Shown here: one piece after another, positions 13,148-17,675 of the stretch | Numbering within the stretch: position 1 is the stretch's first letter | Layout of the letters: each line of letters begins with the position of its first letter | Assembly: GCA_036273175.1 (NCBI GenBank) | Contig: DASUIE010000008.1 | Location: 1-17,675 of the forward strand | DNA from: DATARH01 sp036273175 | GTDB taxonomy: Bacteria > Pseudomonadota > Alphaproteobacteria > ATCC43930 > CGMCC-115725 | Length of the DNA: 17,675 nt | Reading direction: 5' to 3' | Notes under the pieces: generated by a model | Told to the model about the DNA's origin: nothing | Databases searched by the model: none | The model's input: the letters and a program-made list of their open reading frames with translations, nothing else | Made by a program: the position numbers and the translations under genes

Positions 13148-14367
13148 AAATCCATCTCCAGCGCGTAGAGCCCGCCGACATGCCGGTCGACGGTAAAGAC
13201 GATGCCGCGGTCGTCGATGAACACGTCGTTGAGCTGGCACGCGCCGGTCGGCGCGCCTTCGACATGCGGCACGAAATGGGCGACTTCCTTCGGCTGGTAC
13301 GGGTTGGACATGTCATAGGCACGCAGCCCGCCGTTAAAGAAGGTGCCAAAGACCACGTCTTCCGATTTCCAGCACCCTTCCTTGGGCAGATTTTCCCAGA
13401 GATTGTGGGCGCCGAAGCGGCCGCCGCGCTTGCCGAAGCTCTCGACCGGCGGCAGCGGGCAGGTCGAAATCGGCACGGGGTTCTCTTCGTAGCGGTTGTC
13501 GACGACCCAGACCAGCTTCGGCCAATCGGCGCCGTCGTTGCGCGTGCTCTCGTCGCTGACGATCAGGAGGTCGCGCGAGAAGAGCGGCAGCACCGTATGG
13601 GTAAAGCCCGGGTTGGGCGGGTGGTAGTCCCAGCGCGACACCATGCGGGGATGCGCCTTGTCCGAGATGTCGAGGACGATCATCCCGCCGTCGAGATAGC
13701 CCATGTACACGCGGTCGGGCCGCTCGGGGTATACATTGGTGTTGTGCGGGCGGAAGCCGCTGTCGTTGCCTTCCGGGTGGCGCTTCGGCGGCGCCTCGTT
13801 GTCGCCCTGCATCTGGCCGGGCAGCCACCAGCGGCCGATCTCCGCCGGCTTCGACGGGTTGCGCACGTCGAAGCTCACGTAAATCTGGTCGTCCTTCGGG
13901 TGGGTCGGGGTGAAGTCGGGCAGGCCCGACGACATGTGGATCGTCTCGCCGTCGGTGAACCAGAGCTGGTGCACGCCGCGCGAATGCGGTCCGGACAGAT
14001 CGGTGAACGAAATCCGCCGCGGGTTTTCCGGGGTCGAGATGTCGAACAGCTCGAACCCGGCCGGCTGCTGCCCCTTCTGCTGGGTCTGGTAGGCGACGGC
14101 GAGCACGTCGCCGACCGTCTCCAGCGAGTTCGAGCGCATGTGGCTGGTCGGCAGATCGGCCCGCGCCACGATCTTGAGATTGCGCGGGTCGCTGACATCG
14201 ACGGCGGTAAAGTTTTTCGGGGCGCTCTCATGCGCCAGCCACAGGATGCGCCGCCCGTCCTTGGCGAGCTGCATCGACATGCCCTCGCCGATGCCGCCAA
14301 ACCCGTCGAGCGTGTGATGGGCGATCTCTTTGAAATTATAGATCATCGAGCCGGAGCTTTGGGCCAA
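13144..14367 (-). CDS. LVIVD-repeat beta-propeller-like protein
   Basis: A 407-residue protein built of repeats ending in aromatic or hydrophobic strands followed by 'D-(V/I/M)-S-(D/N)-P' turns: TAVDVSDPRNLKIV, FELFDISTPENPRRI, VSFDVRNPSKPAEIG, MIVLDISDKAHPRMV and RAYDMSNPYQPKEVA. This pattern is the LVIVD repeat of predicted beta-propeller surface or scaffold proteins whose function is unknown. No signal peptide is seen, so it is probably cytoplasmic. Several His/Asp-rich patches (HESAPKN, RPHNTNVYPERPD, HTVLPLFSRD) could bind metal or ligand. The start is TTG at 14367 with a strong GGAGG 7 nt upstream; the next ATG is codon 8. Its stop overlaps the CobW-family gene by 4 bases, so the two should be co-translated. 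Confidence 0.8.
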   Translation of the reverse strand: MAQSSGSMIYNFKEIAHHTLDGFGGIGEGMSMQLAKDGRRILWLAHESAPKNFTAVDVSDPRNLKIVARADLPTSHMRSNSLETVGDVLAVAYQTQQKGQQPAGFELFDISTPENPRRISFTDLSGPHSRGVHQLWFTDGETIHMSSGLPDFTPTHPKDDQIYVSFDVRNPSKPAEIGRWWLPGQMQGDNEAPPKRHPEGNDSGFRPHNTNVYPERPDRVYMGYLDGGMIVLDISDKAHPRMVSRWDYHPPNPGFTHTVLPLFSRDLLIVSDESTRNDGADWPKLVWVVDNRYEENPVPISTCPLPPVESFGKRGGRFGAHNLWENLPKEGCWKSEDVVFGTFFNGGLRAYDMSNPYQPKEVAHFVPHVEGAPTGACQLNDVFIDDRGIVFTVDRHVGGLYALEMDF

Positions 14368-14394
14368 GGCGCGTCCTCCGTCGTGCGTGTTGGT

Positions 14395-15267
14395 TTAGAG
14401 GCGAGACATAGCCCGCCCGCCGCGTTCGAGTCTACTGGCCGGCGCGGTCAAGTTGCGGATCAGCCCGGCGAGCACGACGGCGGCGGCGAGGGCGAGCACG
14501 ACCGCCGCCGGGCGGATGCCGGTGACCAGCGACCAGTTCGCCTCGATCACCCGCCAGGTCGGCACGCGCGGGAAGGCGAGATAGAAATAGATCGCCTCGC
14601 CAACCCCGGTCAGCACCGTGACCGCGACGCCCAGCGCGGCGATCCACCCCAAGCCCAGCCGCCCGCGCACCGCGAATTTCCAGGCGAGCAGCCGGTACCC
14701 CATCAGCCAGCCATAGATGCCGAAAAAGATCGTCGGCTCCCAGACTTCGAGCTTCGATTGCATGAAGTAGTGGATGAGGCCGAGCAGGGCGACGAGGTAG
14801 ACCAGCCGGTGCAGCGTCTGCCAGCGCCGGCCGAGCCGGCGGACCATCCCGTCGGTCGAGGTCGCGGCCAGGACGCAAAGCCCGACGAGCGCGGTGAACC
14901 CGATCGTCAGGTAAATCCGCAGCACGATCTCGCTCGCGACCTTTTTGAGGTCGAAGGACTCGTCGACGACATAAAGGCTGAAATGGATCAGCACATAGGC
15001 GCAGGCGGCGACGCCGACCATCCGCCGCGCCAGGATCAGGCGCTGCCATTGCAGGACCGCCTTTAGCGGCGTGATCGCCAGCGCGACGACGATCAGGCGG
15101 ATCGTCCACAGCCCGATCTGGTGGATCGCCTCGTTGAGCGGACGGGCGCCGAGCGATCCGCTCGCCAGCGCCACGGCCGTCCACAGGCCCGGCGCGAACA
15201 GCGCGACGAACACCGTCAGCTTGAGCGGCGACAGGCGGCGGCTGTAATCGTTCCAGGGGTATTTCAA
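14395..15267 (-). CDS. msrQ: MsrQ-like haem-binding membrane protein (YedZ family)
   Basis: A 290-residue integral membrane protein with about seven or eight hydrophobic segments (roughly 15-35, 51-70, 83-102, 115-135, 152-168, 179-195, 206-231, 248-270). Histidines at 49, 95, 153 and 166, with the TLHRLVYLVALLGLIHYFMQ block, match the ferric-reductase-like haem domain of MsrQ. MsrQ passes quinol or flavin electrons to periplasmic MsrP, which repairs methionine sulfoxide. It is longer than typical MsrQ (about 200-220 residues) through a C-terminal extension with two extra membrane segments. No msrP lies in the window. The start is TTG at 15267 with AAGGAG 5 nt upstream. It lies 28 bp after the DUF5666-like gene on the same strand. 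Confidence 0.75.
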   Translation of the reverse strand: MKYPWNDYSRRLSPLKLTVFVALFAPGLWTAVALASGSLGARPLNEAIHQIGLWTIRLIVVALAITPLKAVLQWQRLILARRMVGVAACAYVLIHFSLYVVDESFDLKKVASEIVLRIYLTIGFTALVGLCVLAATSTDGMVRRLGRRWQTLHRLVYLVALLGLIHYFMQSKLEVWEPTIFFGIYGWLMGYRLLAWKFAVRGRLGLGWIAALGVAVTVLTGVGEAIYFYLAFPRVPTWRVIEANWSLVTGIRPAAVVLALAAAVVLAGLIRNLTAPASRLERGGRAMSRL

Positions 15268-15295
15268 CCCGTCTCCTTTGGCGCCGCGCGGACCC

Positions 15296-15913
15296 TCACA
15301 TCGGCGGCTTGACGCCGTTCTTTTCGGCGTAGAGCCGGGCGGCCGTCAAGCTCCCGTCCGCCTGCTTGCGGGCGATCACAAAGACCGCGGCGCCGGGCTT
15401 CAACAGGCTCGGGTCGCCGTCGCCGCGCGTCAGCACCGCGGTATCGGGGTCGACGACGAAATCCGACGTCGTGCCCTTGTAGCTGACCGTGAGCATCGTG
15501 CCGTTCGCAACCTTCGCGGTGCCGGTCACGGTCGCGTTGGTCATCATGCTGTCGGGCTTGAGGTCCCACGCAGATTGTCCTTCGCCGGCGCCGCGCATCG
15601 ATTCGGGAAAGATGCGCACCTCGACCGCGTGGAGCTTGCCGTCGGTGCCCTTGACCCCGGTCGAGGCGACATAATCGCCGGATTTGATGTCGGCGAGCGA
15701 GGCCTTGACCAGCGTCGCGACCTTGTAGTCGCTGGCGAGCGCGATCGAAACGGTCGGTCCTTCGCGCGTCTTCACCGTCAGCGTGTTGCCGTCGAGCTTC
15801 TCGACCGTGCCGCGGATGTGGGCGGGGGTGCCGCTGGGCGCGGGCGCCTGGGCAAAGCTGGGCGCCGCGGCAAACAGCGCCAATACGGCGGCGGCGAGGG
15901 CGGGTGCGCGCAT
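15296..15913 (-). CDS. Exported DUF5666-like protein
   Basis: A 205-residue protein with a signal peptide (MRAPALAAAVLALFAAAPSFAQA, cleavage near residue 21). The mature part has an OB-like beta pattern, IRGTVEKLDGNTLTVKTREG, followed by DYKVATLVKASLADIKSGDYVASTG, which is characteristic of DUF5666 domains. A second similar block follows: VTGTAKVANGTMLTVSYKG, then LKPGAAVFVIARKQADGSL. It therefore looks like two copies of the fold. The function is unknown; the location should be periplasmic. The ATG at 15913 has GGAGG 8 nt upstream and places the signal peptide at residue 1. It is the first gene of a minus-strand pair with the MsrQ-like protein, suggesting a shared envelope redox role. Confidence 0.78.
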   Translation of the reverse strand: MRAPALAAAVLALFAAAPSFAQAPAPSGTPAHIRGTVEKLDGNTLTVKTREGPTVSIALASDYKVATLVKASLADIKSGDYVASTGVKGTDGKLHAVEVRIFPESMRGAGEGQSAWDLKPDSMMTNATVTGTAKVANGTMLTVSYKGTTSDFVVDPDTAVLTRGDGDPSLLKPGAAVFVIARKQADGSLTAARLYAEKNGVKPPM

Positions 15914-16031
15914 TTTGAGGTCCTCCCGGTTTATGGTTGCCGCACAGATACGCCGCCTGCCCCGCCTACGCTTCTCAACTTTCAGTGAGGCGGTGTAACG
16001 TCGGCGCGGCCAATGTCGAGGGAGCCCGCCC

Positions 16032-16931
16032 GTGTTCGCCGCGCCGCCCGTCCTCCAGACCGAGATCTTCGCCCGCGTCCCCGACGCGCTCCGCGTCCAC
16101 AGCGACCCGCGCCACCAGAGCGGGGTGCCGCGCGACTGCTTTATCGAGGGGCCCAGCTTCGACCGCGAGGGCAACCTCTACATCACCAACATCCCGTACG
16201 GGCAGGTCTTCCGCATCTCGCCCTCGGGCGAGTTCGCCGCGGTCGCGACCTATGACGGCGAGCCGAACGGGCTCAAAATCCACCGCGACGGCCGCATCTT
16301 CCTCGCCGACCACAAGCAGGGGCTGATGGTCGCCGATCCGAAGACCGGCAGGGTCGAGACGTTTTTCGACCGGCCCCACCGCGAGCGGTTCAAGGGGCTC
16401 AACGACCTGATCTTCGATAGCCACGGCAACCTCTATTTCACCGACCAGGGCGAGACCGGGCTGCACGACCCGACCGGGCGGCTCTACCGGCTGCACCCGA
16501 ACGGCCGGCTCGACCTGCTGCTCGACAACGTGCCGAGCCCGAACGGGCTGGTGCTGACCCCGGACGAGCAGATCCTCTACCTCGCCGTCACCCGCGGCAA
16601 CGCGGTGTGGCGGGTGCCGCTCAACCCCGACGGGTCGGTCGGGCGGGTCGGCATCTTCATCCAGCTCTCGGGCGGCGCCGGCCCCGACGGGATGGCGATG
16701 GACAGCGAGGGCAACCTCGCGGTCTGCCACGTCGGGATGGGCTCGGTGTGGCTCTTCAGCAAATTCGGCCGGCCGCTCTGCGAGCTGCCCTCCTGCGCCG
16801 GCCACGGCACCACCAACGCCGCCTATGGCGGCCCGGACGGCAAGACGCTCTACATCACCGAGAGCGAGACCGGCACGGTGCTCAAGGCGCGGATGGAGGT
16901 GCCGGGGCTGACGCTGTTTTCGCACAAGTAG
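16032..16931 (+). CDS. SMP-30/gluconolactonase family protein
   Basis: A 299-residue six-bladed beta-propeller lactonase-like protein. Metal ligands of the family are present: E39 (IEGPSFDREGNLY), N171 (SPNGLVLTPDE) and D219 (GPDGMAMDSEGN). The substrate-site N124 lies in GLNDLIFDSHGNLYFTD. Members hydrolyse sugar lactones or related esters with a divalent metal; the exact substrate is unknown, and no sugar-pathway gene is adjacent. No signal peptide is seen. The start is GTG at 16032 with GGGAG 7 nt upstream. It is divergent from the DUF5666-like gene, leaving 118 bp for two promoters, in which I found no strong boxes. The methyltransferase gene follows after 11 bp. Confidence 0.88.
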   Translation: MFAAPPVLQTEIFARVPDALRVHSDPRHQSGVPRDCFIEGPSFDREGNLYITNIPYGQVFRISPSGEFAAVATYDGEPNGLKIHRDGRIFLADHKQGLMVADPKTGRVETFFDRPHRERFKGLNDLIFDSHGNLYFTDQGETGLHDPTGRLYRLHPNGRLDLLLDNVPSPNGLVLTPDEQILYLAVTRGNAVWRVPLNPDGSVGRVGIFIQLSGGAGPDGMAMDSEGNLAVCHVGMGSVWLFSKFGRPLCELPSCAGHGTTNAAYGGPDGKTLYITESETGTVLKARMEVPGLTLFSHK

Positions 16932-16942
16932 GAGCGCCCACC

Positions 16943-17675
16943 ATGGCCCAGCATCAAATACGCTTCCAGGACGGCGCCGCCTATGAGCGGATGATGGGGG
17001 CTTGGAGCCGGCTGGTCGGCGCCGAGTTCCTCGATTGGGTGGCGCCGGCTCCGGGTTTGCGCTGGGCCGAGATCGGCTGCGGCAGCGGCGCCTTCACCAG
17101 GCTCGTGTGCGAGCGTTGCGCGCCCGCCCATATTCACGGGATCGATCCGTCCGAGGCGCAGCTCGCTTTCGCGCGCACCCGGCCGGGCGTCGAGGCCGCC
17201 GAGTTTCGCCAGGGCGACGCCATGGCGCTGCCGTATCCGGAAAACAGCTTCGACGCGGCGGTCATGGCGCTGGTGATCTTCTTCGTGCCCGATCCGGCCA
17301 AGGGCGTCGCCGAGATGGCGCGGGTCGTCGCCCCGGGCGGAACGGTGATGGCCTATGCGTGGGATTCGCCGGGCTCGCCGGGGGGCGGCGTACCGAACGA
17401 ACCGATCCAGGCGGAGTTGCGGGCGATGGGGCTCCGGCCGCCGGTACCGCCCAGCGCCGACGCGTCCCGGATCGAGACGATGCGGGCGCTTTGGTCCGGC
17501 GCGGGTCTCCAAGCGGTCGAAACCCGAGAGATCGCCGTCACCCGGACCTTCGCCGATTTCGACGATTTCTGGACGACGACCTCACGGGGGAGCTCGAGCC
17601 TGGTCGGGATCCTCGGCGACATGGCTCCGAGCGATCTCGACCGGCTCAAGGAAAGGGTTCGCCTCCGCCTTCCGT
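16943..17675 (+). CDS. Class I SAM-dependent methyltransferase (open at right edge)
   Basis: The ATG at 16943 (GGAG 8 nt upstream) opens a frame of 244 codons with no stop before the window ends. The Rossmann motif I is AEIGCGSGAF (residues 42-51). HIHGIDPSEAQL follows with the acidic residue D67. Next come FRQGDAMALPYPENSFDAAV and VIFFVPDPAKGVAEMARVVAPGG, the Methyltransf_11/UbiE-like pattern. The C-terminal part (FADFDDFWTTTSRG onward) resembles small-molecule methyltransferases of about 270 residues, so little is missing. The substrate is unknown. It lies 11 bp after the SMP-30 gene and is probably in the same transcript. Confidence 0.88.
   Translation, partial: MAQHQIRFQDGAAYERMMGAWSRLVGAEFLDWVAPAPGLRWAEIGCGSGAFTRLVCERCAPAHIHGIDPSEAQLAFARTRPGVEAAEFRQGDAMALPYPENSFDAAVMALVIFFVPDPAKGVAEMARVVAPGGTVMAYAWDSPGSPGGGVPNEPIQAELRAMGLRPPVPPSADASRIETMRALWSGAGLQAVETREIAVTRTFADFDDFWTTTSRGSSSLVGILGDMAPSDLDRLKERVRLRLP

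Noticed and set aside
13144..14367. Selenium-binding protein (SBP56) as an alternative for the LVIVD protein
   Set aside because: The repeat pattern and length fit LVIVD; the SBP56 selenium-site cysteine motif is not seen.
13180..15066. 628-codon plus-strand ORF opposite the LVIVD and MsrQ genes
   Set aside because: High-GC antisense shadow: composition is Arg/Asp/His/Gly-rich without domain motifs, and the opposite strand carries recognisable proteins with ribosome binding sites.
14395..15913. Search for an msrP gene to complete an MsrPQ system
   Set aside because: The neighbouring exported protein has DUF5666-like beta repeats and none of the molybdopterin-binding features of MsrP.
1..17675. 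CRISPR arrays, insertion sequences, prophage genes, tRNA and rRNA genes
   Set aside because: No regularly spaced repeats, transposase or integrase motifs, cloverleaf sequences or rRNA signatures were seen on either strand.

Overview
The window is very GC-rich DNA (about two thirds G+C or more by eye), with tightly packed genes, many GTG/TTG starts and several 4-base gene overlaps. A CcrM-type GANTC methyltransferase follows rnhB. There are also a type 2 (short) argC, a PdxJ of the H/E/H type, an orphan ABC_sub_bind periplasmic protein and a NepR-like small protein. Together these point to an alphaproteobacterial chromosome (Rhodospirillales or Hyphomicrobiales-like). I cannot name the genus. 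I see no phage, insertion sequence, CRISPR array, tRNA or rRNA.

Layout. (1) 1-1700, minus strand: a secreted EF-hand protein, then a DHDPS-family aldolase, then the first 53 codons of a citrate-synthase-like gene that runs off the left edge. The start of that last gene lies in a 16-bp tandem repeat. (2) 1700-2144: no intact gene. It holds a truncated 2'-5' RNA ligase-like (2H phosphoesterase) remnant and a perfect 10-bp hairpin. (3) 2145-4254, plus strand: rnhB, ccrM and a HIT hydrolase, the last two almost touching. (4) 4251-7410, minus strand: argC, a Tat-exported aldo/keto reductase and a class 3 lipase lipoprotein. argC is preceded by a promoter, an arginine-rich 26-residue leader ORF and an intrinsic terminator. 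(5) 7482-9576, plus strand: nitronate monooxygenase and an orphan ABC substrate-binding protein of visibly lower GC. (6) 9586-11639, minus strand: an HdrD/GlcF-like Fe-S protein overlapping pdxJ. (7) 11747-12019, plus strand: a NepR-like small protein behind an EcfG-like promoter. (8) 12113-15913, minus strand: DUF5666-like exported protein, MsrQ-like membrane haem protein, LVIVD-repeat protein and COG0523 GTPase. (9) 16032-17675, plus strand: SMP-30/gluconolactonase and a class I methyltransferase cut by the right edge.

The most interesting signal is the argC leader. A sigma70-like promoter (TTGACG-17-TACCCT) is followed almost at once by an ORF with eight arginines in 26 codons, four of them consecutive. 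A 9-bp stem terminator with a U-tract follows, and then, 21 nt later, argC. This is the architecture of ribosome-mediated transcription attenuation, here apparently sensing arginine. The predicted transcription start leaves the leader peptide nearly leaderless, as in the rhizobial trpL case.

Most of the other genes are housekeeping or metabolic and were recognised from family motifs. Operon boundaries, promoters and regulation are inferences from spacing and sequence only.
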